From Dryococelus australis (taxonomy: Eukaryota > Arthropoda > Insecta > Phasmatodea > Phasmatidae): a stretch of 64,000 bases of DNA. Below, one piece after another: positions 44,201 to 49,636 of the stretch (the first letter of the stretch is position 1; each line of letters opens with the position of its first letter). A program made the translations under genes and the position numbers. The stretch spans positions 59,200,777 through 59,264,776 of the forward strand of contig CM057002.1 in assembly GCA_029891345.1 (NCBI GenBank), given 5' to 3'. The notes under the pieces were generated by a model that searched no databases, was not told where the DNA came from, and saw only the letters and a program-made list of their open reading frames with translations.

Positions 44201-47200
44201 GTGGCAATATTTTATTTATGCCTTTAGTTCACAATTTTTTAAATGTACATTCCACTCATATCTATTTGTTATGCATTCGAAGATAAATTTCCAGTATGTT
44301 AGTGGCTTCTTCATTATTAACGTCCATGGCTCTATTCCGGGACCCGGAGAAAATTTTCGGGACAGAAATTATCGCACTGTAATATGGTAACTACAGACTT
44401 ATCAGGACTTTCTCGGGGTGTTCTTGTTTTCTTTTCCCCCGTTCATTCCATTTCCGCTTCACACCCACTTCATCTCAGCAAACATTCAGAAAGACCACAA
44501 ACAACTGGCATTTCCTTTGCTTAGCCCCAAACTCTCATTTCTTTTATGTTGACAACTGCAAGTTATTCACTTCACATTCTTCTGTCATACGAATGCATAC
44601 CTGTACCCTTTATGATGTTAACTTTCCTGTACCTGCAGTTTCTTTTTTGCGATAACTGTGCTGCAGTTACACTCACCCGCTTCATGTAGTCTTCGAGCGT
44701 GTCGAACGAGAACACAAAGTCGAAGTGCTTCATCTGTTCGATCAGATGCATCGGGTTGAGATTCGTCCACCTGACCTGGGAGCCGAGGGCGCTGGTTGGA
44801 GGAAACTTCAATTCAGTGCGTACAACGACTTAGCGCATCTAATTACACTTTCAGTTATAAATACATACTAACAAAAAGTAGTTAATGATTTCAACCAAAA
44901 AAACCTAACTAAGGTACATCCATAAAGATATGAACCCGTTAGAAACCACTGAAATCAACCCCTTGAATAATAAATCTCTGCATCTCTCTCTAACATACTC
45001 TCAATAATTTTTACCGTATGATGTTAAACTTACGGTATATGTACAGGGTAGTCAGGTCCCAAAAGTTTAGATCCTTCCCAAAAACAGTCCAGCGGAGTTA
45101 TAATGGCACAAGGAATAATATTTTCGAATATCTGAAAACATGAAACAAACCCAATTGAAAATTATTTTTTTATATTTTTGTCAACTTGAAATCACCCATT
45201 AAAATAATTATTTAGAATATAATACTCACTTGGTCTATATAATGTACATCGAAATTCGGAATACTGGGCGAGTAACACATATCTTTCAGTCTCCAAGTTC
45301 TGAAAGAAAAATCAACATAAAAAGGAACGAGTTGAGACAATGTCCATTATAATATAGATAATACAGCAACTAGTCTTTTAAAAAACGATGATTTATATAT
45401 TGTCTATATACACTGCTCAGAAAATGCAATATTTGTGAACATAAAAGATAAGCATTAAGTAAAAAAAAAAAAATACATAATATGCCCTCTAACTGTACGA
45501 TTATAATTTCGTATGATGAACAGTCAGGACAAACTTAAATAAGCTACAGCAAGTCTTCAAAATGTTGCTGACTCTTGACTGAGTTTACAGATAAATCCAC
45601 TACTGTTACACTACTTTCATTACACCGTCATACAACGACCGGTATGTCAGACTCAACCAGATGACCTCCATAGCACGTGTGTTTTTTTTTTTCTCGAAAT
45701 AATGCTGACCAGATATAGGTAGGTGGGTTCGAACTGTTACCCAGCATGCTAATTGCGTCGAGACACATAAACCTGCATCGAAATTAGCATTATACTGTTT
45801 GGACTGCAAACTAAGTATCTACAGCAACACCTGCAATACTTATCGCCTTTGTATCATAGATAACCTTTTAGAATATTCAAGTGAATCAATGCGAAGCCAC
45901 TTTACGAGGAACAATAATGGCCACCAGATCACAACCACGCTACCAGGTCGATACTGCAACAAAAAAAAAGTGTTTTATAATTGGGCGCCAACGCCAATTT
46001 TGTGGTTAAAACCAAGAAAGGAGCACTGCGGACGTAAAACATTTGAGAACCATTACACAAGAATACGATGAAAAACACAGACCTCTTTCACAAGAGTGTT
46101 GGGTCGTGCATCTTCTTCGTGGTTTATATTATGTTCTGGGATGCGTTCACAACTTGAACGCAAATCACAAACTGCCAGCGCGACAGTTAGAAACGTGATT
46201 GTCCAAACACGGGAATGTCTTCGTGTGTTGATAAAATAAGTTCTCACATAGTTTGAAAGGAAAAAGAAATATAGCTGGATTTAGGAACCATTAGTGGTGA
46301 CATCCTTGGAGAAAAACCCTAGTGGCCTATAATGATAGTTGGAATGCATAGATGCAGTGCAAGCACTAGAGGACAGACTTCACTGACGATAGGTGAGGCC
46401 CGAGTACAGACAAGGGCTGTACGATATAGCGATATATCGATCTCTAAACGATATATCTAAAACATCGCAACGATGACATGGTCCAACAATGTAGAGCAGT
46501 ACATCGCATATCGCGATATTTGCGTTATGCGATGTTGTCGATGTGCAATATTTGCGATATGCGATGTTGGTGAATGCAATGTTAAGCGATATGCGGTGTT
46601 GGCAATATGCGGTATTTGCGATGCTGATGTTTACAATATCGATATAAGCGATATATCGTCATCAATTATCAACACCTTTTGGGAACTATATAGCGCCGAT
46701 ATCGATATGGTCAACATTATATTGATAAGTGGATACCATAAATCAGGGTTACTCTACTCCTGCTGGGGTAACTTTTCACCACCCAAAATGTTTGTTTTGG
46801 TGACATCTAGCAAAGAAAGAGAGAACTAGAGGTAGGAATTTTCAATCCTGAATGTTATCTAAACAGTTAATGCTTGTTACCCCTTAACTGGCGTCAGGGG
46901 CCGTGGTGGTGTAGTGGTCTCCCCCACATAGGCGAACCGGGTTCGATTCCCGTGAGGGATTCGTGCCGGACAATGTCACTGTTTAGAGGGTTTTCTCGGG
47001 GATCTCCCGATTCCCTCTTGCATTCCGGCGCTGCTCCATGATCGCCTCGTTCCACCCCTCACCGGCAAAGTCACCCCAGCGGTTGTCGCAGAGGCCTAGT
47101 GCATACTCGGGAGGAGGTGGGACGGAGTGTACTCACATGTCGAAGAGGTGGACGGTGACGGAGGCGGCGGCCTTGACGACGGCGAGGTGTGCGAGCAGGG

Positions 47201-47326
47201 CGGCGGGGTGCAGCAGCGACGCCCCCGGGTCGCGCGGCGTCTGGATCACAAGCTGCTGCGTGCTCGAGACCGCCTCCCCTAGCGCCGACTGCGTGTAGCG
47301 CAGCTCGCGCTCCAAGCGGCCGCCCT
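2132..47326 (-). CDS. ptc: patched: Hedgehog receptor, 19 visible exons, 5' end missing
   Basis: Twelve-pass membrane receptor of the Patched/RND family. In other animals it binds Hedgehog and, when unliganded, represses Smoothened by moving sterol. Spliced parts on the complement: 47326-47137, 45299-45230, 45131-45034, 44791-44677, 42196-42104, 29655-29534, 28205-28058, 27630-27487, 26679-26422, 22988-22863, 20516-20205, 14078-13622, 11400-11085, 9055-8636, 4909-4767, 4493-4394, 4148-3885, 2932-2803, 2241-2132. All phases match and all borders are GT/AG. The translation gives about 1,205 residues, which follow Drosophila Ptc as recalled from end to end. The first codon is split (G|AG), so the missing upstream exon must end in phase 1. 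Fly Ptc has 1,286 residues, so about 100 N-terminal residues, including TM1, are absent. Odd points are a one-base deletion near 11,205, loss of acidic residues in TM4 and TM10, and no PPxY motif in the visible cytoplasmic parts. Family assignment is near certain; orthology to ptc rather than a paralogue is very likely. Confidence 0.96.
2803..2932 (-). CDS. ptc: ptc visible exon 18: distal cytoplasmic tail
   Basis: Forty-three codons plus one base. Encodes [20 protein letters not shown], then [20 protein letters not shown] and PLP. The T-KVTATA-VKVE motif and a P-G before the last exon are the same near-terminal pattern as in fly Ptc. Acceptor GTTCCAG, donor G|GTGAGC (phase 1). Confidence 0.9.
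3885..4148 (-). CDS. ptc: ptc visible exon 17: proximal cytoplasmic tail
   Basis: Eighty-eight codons, phase 0. Encodes [20 protein letters not shown], a basic stretch, the conserved [18 protein letters not shown] motif, and [36 protein letters not shown] and VVQPE--VET all match the fly tail as recalled. In the fly the segment between the last two carries a PPxY (Nedd4-type ligase) motif; here it is shortened and the motif is absent. Acceptor CTCTCCAG, donor CAG|GTACCT. Confidence 0.94.
4394..4493 (-). CDS. ptc: ptc visible exon 16: TM12
   Basis: Completes Arg, then encodes [20 protein letters not shown] and [30 protein letters not shown] is the conserved final membrane segment of Patched. 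Acceptor TTTGCAG, donor GAG|GTAAGT, phase 0 out. Confidence 0.95.
4767..4909 (-). CDS. ptc: ptc visible exon 15: TM10-TM11
   Basis: Encodes [20 protein letters not shown], then [20 protein letters not shown] and SEFDFIV. The G-RN-R cytoplasmic motif and the [18 protein letters not shown] stretch match Patched TM11. Acceptor CCCTGCAG, donor AG|GTAAGA (phase 2). Confidence 0.94.
7248..7709 (+). CDS. uncharacterised open frame inside a ptc intron
   Basis: Open for 153 codons after an upstream stop, with the first Met at 7,377. The middle is ordinary-looking ([20 protein letters not shown]), followed by a Ser/Thr/Pro/Ala-rich tract ([20 protein letters not shown]) and [15 protein letters not shown] lies just after the last of these, so it could be an exon. 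No family is recognised. It may be a piece of a transposon ORF in the 5.7-7.9 kb insert, or chance. It runs opposite to ptc. Confidence 0.2.
   Translation, partial: PHAEFIRATKRTISNGPSRLIEEEINSVSTSEPQDSESLFSLPMRVPDRLPFEYLIMIHCDMAIFGIESSELMPEYTILPAHHSTSSSSSTSASPPQLEPAAPAQPTERRRASLPTKPQVTHRRGVLSAVLDFVPSCIPTRPTIYAGFLHKRE
8412..8568 (+). repeat. SINE family 1, 5'-truncated copy
   Basis: Body of the tRNA-derived SINE found seven more times in the window. It carries the GGGAATCATGCCGGACGATG block, GAGGATCTCCTGTTT, CGACGCTGCTCCATACTCA and the terminal CTCAAGACTTTGATGTTAAG block. The tRNA-like head is missing. It ends just upstream (on +) of ptc visible exon 14. Confidence 0.75.
8636..9055 (-). CDS. 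ptc: ptc visible exon 14: TM8-TM10
   Basis: One hundred and forty codons, phase 0. Encodes [20 protein letters not shown], then [22 protein letters not shown]8, TM9, and TM10 starting [15 protein letters not shown] and ending HFTVHMCF. The [16 protein letters not shown] motif is highly conserved in Patched. In TM10 the position of the human Glu (GVEFTV, recalled) is His (codon at 8,657-8,659). Fly Ptc as recalled also lacks Glu here. Acceptor GTGGCAG, donor TTT|GTAAGT. Confidence 0.96.
9056..11084. other. ptc intron containing transposon copy 1
   Basis: AT-rich intron between visible exons 14 and 13. Apart from the 580-bp inverted-repeat element at 10,055-10,637, nothing recognisable is seen. 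Short homopolymers are common. Confidence 0.6.
10055..10637 (+). mobile_element. DNA transposon (non-autonomous), copy 1, inverted ends
   Basis: Begins GCCGTATTTACCCGAAAGGA and ends with the inverse, TCCTTTCGGGTAAATACGGT, so it has terminal inverted repeats of about 20 bp. The left end continues with AATCTAAGACGACCCC. No open frame of note. A second copy in the opposite orientation lies at 14,614-15,220, matching through most of its length (for example the blocks around GTGCTGAGACTGTACCTGTC). The superfamily is not certain. Confidence 0.8.
11085..11400 (-). CDS. ptc: ptc visible exon 13: second extracellular domain, with one-base deletion
   Basis: Completes an Asn codon and encodes [40 protein letters not shown] and on to [10 protein letters not shown]. 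There the frame breaks near 11,205 and a stop follows within five codons. One frame over, homology resumes at once with [20 protein letters not shown] and ends ASDYELK at donor AAG|GTGAGG. The visible length, 316 bp, is exactly one short of what both flanking phases require. A one-base loss is therefore directly supported. Whether it is a sequencing error or a real lesion cannot be told here. Confidence 0.95.
11401..13621. other. ptc intron, CA-rich tract and 'CCCTGACTTTTCC' motifs
   Basis: Mostly AT-rich. A degenerate CA/GA-rich tract lies at about 12,478-12,535. At 12,560-12,665 and 13,203-13,250 there are pieces resembling TTCCCTGACTTTTCCAG followed by CCTGTTTTCC, a motif also seen at 57.35 kb and 58.68-58.76 kb. 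These are probably remnants of one repeat family. Confidence 0.4.
13622..14078 (-). CDS. ptc: ptc visible exon 12: loop end, TM7, start of second extracellular domain
   Basis: The longest exon: 152 codons plus one base. It begins [10 protein letters not shown] and reaches TM7 ([20 protein letters not shown]). Then come [20 protein letters not shown], the [20 protein letters not shown] block, and [20 protein letters not shown]. The last two are conserved Patched extracellular motifs. Acceptor TATTGCAG, donor A|GTGAGT (phase 1). Confidence 0.96.
14482..14525. repeat. 22-bp tandem duplication
   Basis: The unit AGTACTCGAAATTCAAGTTT (plus CA) is present twice, head to tail, without obvious divergence. 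Confidence 0.8.
14614..15220 (-). mobile_element. DNA transposon (non-autonomous), copy 2, inverted relative to copy 1
   Basis: Starts ACCATATTTACCCGAAAGGA followed by the reverse complement of the right end of copy 1. It ends with GGAAGGGGTCGTCTTCCTTT then CGGTAAT. The internal order is reversed relative to copy 1, so the two copies form a 600-bp inverted repeat spanning about 5.2 kb that encloses two ptc exons. Confidence 0.8.
17600..17770 (+). repeat. tRNA-like SINE, second family
   Basis: Head CATGGCGCAGTTGGTTGGTG with a B-box-like GGTTTGAATCC at about 17,661, then a short unrelated body ending GTGGGACGTTAAAAAGCCC. It differs from SINE family 1 in both head and body. It is not a functional tRNA, as the cloverleaf does not close. 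Confidence 0.55.
20205..20516 (-). CDS. ptc: ptc visible exon 11: TM6 and middle cytoplasmic loop
   Basis: Starts with TM6 ([20 protein letters not shown]), then [20 protein letters not shown]. The SLDL-RRR-GR-D--CCC motif is the Patched signature on the cytoplasmic side. The remaining 60 or so codons are a basic, Pro-rich, low-complexity loop ([13 protein letters not shown]; ending APTPPQTP). Acceptor TTGGTTAG, donor CCG|GTCAGT. The exon is strongly GC-rich. Confidence 0.94.
20598..20992. mobile_element. MITE, long type (degraded)
   Basis: Begins CATGGTAAACTGAGCACTTT and ends AAAAGTGTTCAATTAACCAT then GAACAGCT. The interior matches long-type copies: ACTTGTGTATT, CCATGGGCCTGATCACT, CCTAACACTTTTTATTC and CATCGTTACCAACTTTACT. 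Ends have drifted from the consensus. Confidence 0.8.
21175..21425 (+). repeat. SINE family 1 copy, degraded head
   Basis: Retains the GGGATCTCCCTTTCCCCCTG block, AATCCAGCACTGCTCCATAT, and the terminal GGCTCTAAAGATCTCG and AGAAGCCACTC blocks. The tRNA-derived head is recognisable only as AAGGTGAACCAAACTTGATT. Confidence 0.75.
22672..22833. mobile_element. MITE, long type, partial
   Basis: Only the right part is present: TCTAATAATTTTAC, GTGCATACAAGTAGATCTTA, GGCTTTCAAAAGTGCTCAAC and the end ACCACGAACAGCCTATA. The left terminus and most of the interior are deleted. It ends about 30 bp from the splice donor of visible exon 10. Confidence 0.75.
22863..22988 (-). CDS. ptc: ptc visible exon 10: TM5 of sterol-sensing domain
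   Basis: Forty-two codons, phase 0. Encodes [20 protein letters not shown] then [20 protein letters not shown] and LQ. The IPVPALR-FSLQ block is a Patched hallmark at the TM5/TM6 boundary. Acceptor CCTCACAG, donor CAG|GTAAG. Confidence 0.95.
22989..26421. other. ptc intron with an LTR-retroelement fragment
   Basis: AT-rich intron interrupted by a GC-richer block at 23,683-25,610 that looks like the 5' end of an LTR retrotransposon on the plus strand. No other features are recognised. Confidence 0.55.
23683..25610 (+). mobile_element. LTR retrotransposon 5' fragment (LTR plus leader)
   Basis: Starts TGTTGCGGGGGCTATTAG, a start common for BEL/Pao-type LTRs. A TATAAATA box lies at about 23,953. 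An AATAAA lies at 24,424-24,429 followed by the GT-rich AGTGTGTTGTTC. Just downstream is TGGGTCCGTC, a possible primer-binding site. That order (promoter, polyadenylation signal, TGG) is what a U3-R-U5 unit with leader would show. A 79-codon frame at 24,980-25,219 could be a gag remnant, but it has no recognised motif. No second LTR, integrase or polymerase is visible. Family and exact ends are inference. Confidence 0.5.
26422..26679 (-). CDS. ptc: ptc visible exon 9: sterol-sensing domain TM2-TM4, altered TM4 motif
   Basis: Eighty-six codons, phase 0. They include [20 protein letters not shown] (TM2 end, loop, TM3) and the TM4 segment [17 protein letters not shown]. Patched proteins normally have Asp after the GLGV or GVGV motif (fly GVDHIF, human GVDDVF, recalled). 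Here the codon is CAG, Gln, at 26,485-26,487, followed by Asn. Changing GAC to CAG needs two substitutions, so a single read error would not explain it. The rest of the exon matches the family closely. Acceptor TGTGTAG, donor GAC|GTGAGT. Confidence 0.96.
26680..27486. other. ptc intron between visible exons 9 and 8
   Basis: AT-rich, with a T20-class run just after the exon 9 acceptor side (about 26,706-26,728), the probable polypyrimidine context on the opposite strand being poor. Nothing else is recognised. Confidence 0.5.
27487..27630 (-). CDS. ptc: ptc visible exon 8, linker and start of TM2
   Basis: Forty-eight codons, phase 0 at both ends. Encodes [20 protein letters not shown], then [20 protein letters not shown] and the first part of TM2 (VVICYILM). 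An N-S-T sequon is present. Acceptor TGTGTAG, donor ATG|GTATGC. The F-S---L-DIL--FS segment is typical of Patched. Confidence 0.93.
28058..28205 (-). CDS. ptc: ptc visible exon 7, end of first extracellular domain
   Basis: Completes a Lys codon, then encodes [20 protein letters not shown] and on through [20 protein letters not shown] to RRFAE. This matches the Patched A-ALQ-V-QL and W-QEKA-VL--WQR-F segments. The donor is GAG|GTGTGT inside a short GT run, so the splice-site context is unusual. Confidence 0.94.
28206..29533. other. ptc intron between visible exons 7 and 6
   Basis: AT-rich, no recognised repeats or coding features. Confidence 0.5.
29534..29655 (-). CDS. ptc: ptc visible exon 6, first extracellular domain
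   Basis: Encodes [20 protein letters not shown] then [20 protein letters not shown], the highly conserved GGCYG-A-K-MHWPE-L-VGG region. It contains an N-K-T glycosylation sequon. Acceptor GATTGCAG, donor AA|GTGAGT (phase 2). Confidence 0.96.
30924..31326. mobile_element. MITE, long type
   Basis: Left end AAAGGCTGTTCACAGTAAAA, right end CTTATGGTGAACAGCCTTT. Interior has GCCATGGGCCTCATCAC and CCTAACACTTTTTATTCG. It is flanked by TA on both sides when the end is set at AAGGCTG. Confidence 0.9.
31784..32210. mobile_element. MITE, long type, opposite orientation to its neighbour
   Basis: Left end AAAGGCTGTTCACGATAAAG, right end ATTTTAACGTGAACAGCCTT. The interior reads in the reverse direction to the copy at 30,924, so the two form an inverted pair 460 bp apart. 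Confidence 0.9.
32492..32725. mobile_element. MITE, third type
   Basis: Left end AAGCTATTCACAGTAAAGTG, then GAAAGCCCTCTCATTTGGAA. Interior TTAGCCTTAGACGTTAACTT and GGAATATACGCACTGTGTTT. The right end has decayed (GGGCCTCAAAAGTGCTCGCT, then no match). Confidence 0.8.
35272..35530 (+). repeat. SINE family 1, near full-length
   Basis: tRNA-like head with CTCGCCTCCTACCAAGGCGA and the B box GGTTCGATTCC, then GAATCGTGCTGGACGATGCC, AGGGATCTCCCGTTTCCCCC, TCCAGTGCTGCTCGACACTC and the end CTCAAGACCTCGATGATAAG AGCCGCC. Confidence 0.88.
35619..36044. mobile_element. MITE, long type
   Basis: Left end AAAGGCTACACACGATAAAG. Right end GTGCTTATCTTATCGTGAGC. Interior includes GTTGGTAACGATGAAGAGGA and ACAAGTAGATCTTAAGCAGG. 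It lies 90 bp after a SINE. Confidence 0.88.
36668..37079. mobile_element. MITE, long type
   Basis: Left end GCTGTTCACGGTAAAATGAG, right end CTTTATCGTGAACAGCCTTT. Interior CCTAACACTTTTTATTCGAT and CCATCGTCACCAACTTTACT. Confidence 0.9.
37955..38782. mobile_element. MITE, third type, split by later insertions
   Basis: Left part 37,955-38,010 (GCTATTCACGGTAAAGTGAG, then GAAAGCCCTCTCATTTGGAA) and right part about 38,587-38,782 (TTAGCCTTAGACGTTAACTT to CTTTACCGTGAACAGCCTAT). Between them lie about 335 bp of unrelated sequence and a complete short-type MITE (38,347-38,586). This is a nested arrangement. Confidence 0.75.
38347..38586. mobile_element. MITE, short type (240 bp)
   Basis: Left end GCTATTCACGGTAAAGTGAG then CACTTTTTAAGGCCCT. 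Right end GCCTTAAAAAGTGCTCACTT then TACCGTGAACAGCCT. Near-perfect inverted ends of about 40 bp, with TATA on both sides. It is inserted into a third-type MITE. Confidence 0.9.
39961..40356. mobile_element. MITE, long type
   Basis: Left end GGGCTGTTCACGGTAAAATG, right end CTTTATCGTGAACAGCCTTT followed by TA. Interior GCCATGGGCCTCGTCGCTTT and CCTAACACTTTTTATTCGAC. Confidence 0.9.
40509..40750 (-). repeat. SINE family 1, reverse orientation
   Basis: On the minus strand it has the tRNA-like head with GGTTCAATCCCC and the AGGCGAGCA complement region. Next come GGAATCGTGCAGGATGGTGC and the CTCAAGACTTCGCTGTTAAA end. Confidence 0.87.
41246..41445. mobile_element. MITE, long-type ends with internal deletion
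   Basis: Left end AAGGCTGTTCAAGGAACAGT, right end AAAAGTGCTCAATAAAACCG then TGAACAGTCT. Only about 200 bp long, so most of the long-type interior is missing. It is followed by a CG/CA-rich tract (about 41,449-41,467). Confidence 0.8.
42104..42196 (-). CDS. ptc: ptc visible exon 5 (93 bp), first extracellular domain
   Basis: Thirty-one codons, phase 0 at both ends, encoding [20 protein letters not shown] then [11 protein letters not shown]. The [15 protein letters not shown] block with its two cysteines is diagnostic of Patched. Donor CAG|GTGAGT. It is followed by the largest intron in the window (12.4 kb). Confidence 0.95.
42395..42440. repeat. 23-bp tandem duplication
   Basis: The unit GAGGAATATATATGGAGCAA (plus GGC) occurs twice head to tail and identically. 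Confidence 0.85.
42946..43370. mobile_element. MITE, long type
   Basis: Left end AAAGGCTGCCCACGTTAACG, right end AATTTTACCGTGAACAGTCT. Interior GTTGGTAACGATGGATGGAC and GAGGCCCATGGCAATGTTAA. Confidence 0.88.
44677..44791 (-). CDS. ptc: ptc visible exon 4, first extracellular domain
   Basis: Completes a Pro codon, then encodes [20 protein letters not shown] and on to DTLEDYMKR. This matches the Patched W-T-LNP and EQYMKR-type segments. Acceptor CCAACCAG, donor CGG|GTGAGT, phase 2 in and 0 out. Confidence 0.94.
45034..45131 (-). CDS. ptc: ptc visible exon 3 (98 bp), first extracellular domain
   Basis: Encodes [20 protein letters not shown] followed by [13 protein letters not shown]. The [13 protein letters not shown] block is one of the most conserved signatures of Patched. 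Acceptor TTTTCAG, donor CC|GTAAGT, phase 0 in and 2 out. It lies only 98 bp from visible exon 2. Confidence 0.95.
45230..45299 (-). CDS. ptc: ptc visible exon 2 (70 bp), first extracellular domain
   Basis: Short exon missing from simple long-ORF searches. After completing codon 64 it encodes [20 protein letters not shown] then IDQ, matching the Patched segment with the conserved Cys after the W-L/R motif. Acceptor CTTTCAG, donor CAA|GTGAGT. Phases 2 in and 0 out fit both neighbours. Confidence 0.93.
46425..46710. repeat. degenerate CGATAT/GCGATA-rich tract
   Basis: Many irregularly spaced variants of CGATATATCG, GCGATATGCGATG and GCGATATTTGCG, several self-complementary (for example ATATCGATAT-like words). 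It is not a clean tandem repeat. It gives a chance 118-codon frame on the plus strand, which I do not take as a gene. Confidence 0.7.
46897..47090 (+). repeat. SINE family 1 next to ptc visible exon 1
   Basis: Head GGGGCCGTGGTGGTGTAGTG with B box GGTTCGATTCCC, then TCGTGCCGGACAATGTCACT, GGGGATCTCCCGATTCCC and TTCCGGCGCTGCTCCATGAT. The tail is lost. On the ptc strand it starts about 45 bp after the splice donor. Confidence 0.87.
47137..47326 (-). CDS. ptc: ptc visible exon 1: start of first extracellular domain
   Basis: Residues 1-63 of the visible protein, plus two bases of codon 64. It begins [13 protein letters not shown], the conserved Patched segment just after TM1, and continues with [17 protein letters not shown] and [20 protein letters not shown]. 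The acceptor is TTGCAG before AGGGCGG (phase 1), and the donor is AT|GTGAGT (phase 2). The exon is very GC-rich compared with its introns. A SINE ends about 45 bp past the donor. Confidence 0.95.
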
Positions 47327-47511
47327 CTGCAACCACCACACCTCGCTCGCTCACCACCCTACAATGCCTGCCTGTTCTTCGGTCAAACTCTCACTGTGTG
47401 TGGATTATACTTATTTACTCCTGTGAGAGTGAGATATACCTAATAAATTTCACTGCTTGCGATGGAGGCCACTTAGACCACATATATGTAATCAATTTAG
47501 CACGGCAATAC

Positions 47512-47719
47512 TACAGGGTGAATCCTTTAAAAGAGGCCCCGTAGGACATGTGTGTGAGGGAGTGAGGGAATGAGGAAATACAGTCCAGTGTGGCAACAAA
47601 ATACCTAGAGTAGTGGACACGTCCAGCACCTTACTCTATATGTTGTTGTCACACTGGTCTGTATTTCCTCATTCCCTCGCCCCATTACACACACGTCCCA
47701 CGGGCCACGTCGCCCTGTA
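47512..47719. mobile_element. palindromic MITE, mariner-like ends
   Basis: Begins TACAGGGTGAATCCTTTAAA and ends GGGCCACGTCGCCCTGTA, with long inverted arms. GGGAATGAGGAAATACAG on the left pairs with CTGTATTTCCTCATTCCC on the right, and GTGTGGCAACAA pairs with TTGTTGTCACAC. The arms cover most of its 208 bp. TACAGGGTG-type ends and TA borders suggest a Tc1/mariner-related element. Confidence 0.85.
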
Positions 47720-48699
47720 CACACATTATATTTTAATATAACATATCTTACAGTTATTTAGAAATGTGACAAAAAGGATGTGAGATCTTGCTTACTGCCA
47801 GGGAATAACGCGAATTTATAATATCTCTTCGCTTCTGTGTCTCACAGTCGATACTAAGGTGCAAGCTCGACAACCATCGGCTTCTCTCACCTAATGTAAC
47901 CACACATCTCAACTAACCTAAATTAGTTCGAACTAAAAACATTAACTCCTATCCTAACTTAATTTTAACAAGCACCTACTTACTTCAATCCTAGCTTCGC
48001 TTAGGTAATACTGAGAGGTTAAGATACTACAGTCAAAAATTAGGGTGGGAAGAGGTACATTGCACTCTACACTTATGTCCACAACGATGATGGTAATATT
48101 AGTCCACCAATCAAATACAACTCTTGAAATATCCACTAGTTTCCGAATTTGCACCACATTCTTGGCACGCAATCTGTTGATTGTCCAGACTTACACCACA
48201 ACCTCTGCACACAGACACATGTCAAACACTTTCCTTCCGCTGCTCAAACCTCAGCTAAATATTGCACAAAAAGCTCAGTAGTGAAAAAAGCTCTTGCATA
48301 ACTACACTGTACAAAATAAAAGTTTGTATATGCCAAACAAAAACGTAGAGTCGATTGAGGCAAGTACATATTCTGTTTCCAGGCAGGTTTAGTTGACCCA
48401 ATGGTGGAATTTCGTCAACTTATATTTTGTTAGATGAAAAAATTCAACTTTGTTGCACTATAAATTTTCTCTGATCATTAATAGTAGTAGTAGCAACACG
48501 GTCACATGTACAAACAAGAAATTTGTTGACTCAGACACACCTTTCTCTCACTGTAGGTTTTACTCAGTTGAAGGGAAATGTATGAGTCAAAGAGATACAG
48601 ACTATAGAGAGAGGCTACAGGAATGATACGTTCAGAAGATGGTCGTCAGCCCTCGATGGGACGAAATGAGGGAATGCAAACTATCTAAACGCAAAATAA

Positions 48700-48703
<4 letters not shown>

Positions 48704-48761
<58 letters not shown>
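48704..48761. repeat. (TG)29 microsatellite
   Basis: Fifty-eight uninterrupted bases of TG. Confidence 0.98.
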
Positions 48762-48762
<1 letters not shown>

Positions 48763-49209
48763 AGGGGCATGGGAGAACCATATGCAAAAACTCCACATCA
48801 GAAAATTTGTCTGAGCTACCATGTTTAGGACATGCTTGAGGCACAATTTTTCGTGCTGCATTTGATATTAGTTCACCGGCGTGTTAATCTTATTTTCACA
48901 TAGTAAACATAGTGTATCTTGGACATTCCTGTGGTACAACCAGGATGCCTGACTAGTGATAAGATGAAACCAAACGATGAGAAGATTCAAACCGACTGTC
49001 AATCCAGTGATCATTTGTCTCGGAGTCAACTATTATAAGTAAGAAACAGTTATCTTCATCCGACATAAATCCAATAACATACTGGGAAAGGATGCAAGAA
49101 TAAGTCCTGTGCATTCTTCCCAACAGCCAGTTGCGTGTCTGCAATACCTTTGTTCCAACAAGTACTATTCGTGACTGATGGGAACACCTCGATTGGAATT
49201 TGATTTATA

Positions 49210-49636
49210 CGCTGTTGACGGTAAAATGAGCACTTTTGAACGTCCTGCTTATGATATACTTGTACACACGTTGTGTATTCTTCCACCTTATGTATAATTA
49301 GCATTGCAATGAGCCCCATCACTTTATGCATTCGTCAATCGAGTGAAAGTCAGAATATGTTAGAAAAGTAAATATTTTACAAATTTGGTAATTTTTATAC
49401 TTCCATATATTAAAAAAAAAAAAACTAGGAAACACAGAAAATAATTTAATTTATCACAACTGGTTACCCAAAACTGTTTACTCATTGTTAAGATAAGGAA
49501 CTACTTTCCATCCATCGTTGCCAATTTAACTGGGTGCATGTCACTCAGTACGCCAGTTAAAATATATGCAAGTAGGGGCAGTGACAGTTTTCTAATGTTG
49601 ATTTCAAAAGTGCTCGCTTTATCGTGAATAGCCTGT
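49210..49636. mobile_element. MITE, long type
   Basis: Left end GCTGTTGACGGTAAAATGAG, right end CGCTTTATCGTGAATAGCCT. Interior ACTTGTACACACGTTGTGTA and CCATCGTTGCCAATTTAACT. Confidence 0.88.

Larger units (their letters stand above)
42197..44676. other. ptc intron between visible exons 5 and 4
   Basis: Contains a 23-bp tandem duplication at 42,395-42,440 and a long-type MITE at 42,946-43,370. A plus-strand frame at about 43,432-43,746 has no recognised motif and is probably chance. Otherwise unremarkable. Confidence 0.5.
45300..47136. other. ptc intron with ATCG-rich tract and SINE
   Basis: Between visible exons 2 and 1. It contains an irregular ATCG/GATA-rich tract at about 46,425-46,710 and a plus-strand SINE ending about 45 bp from the exon. 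No coding exon is seen. Confidence 0.6.

Noticed and set aside
46473..46829. Plus frame of 118 codons with repeated Cys/Ala/Ile/Cys words
   Set aside because: It follows the degenerate GCGATA tract; periodic sequence, not a protein family.
46897..46960. tRNA gene in the SINE head
   Set aside because: Has A- and B-box-like words but no closed acceptor or anticodon stem; a SINE head, not a functional tRNA. The same applies to the heads at 35.3, 60.8 and 63.2 kb.
2132..47326. Reading the whole gene as a pseudogene
   Set aside because: Only one frame break in about 3.6 kb of coding sequence, with all splice sites and phases intact; a single-base error is a simpler explanation.
48632..48844. Frames with Thr-His or Cys-Val repeats
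   Set aside because: They are translations of the (TG)n microsatellite.
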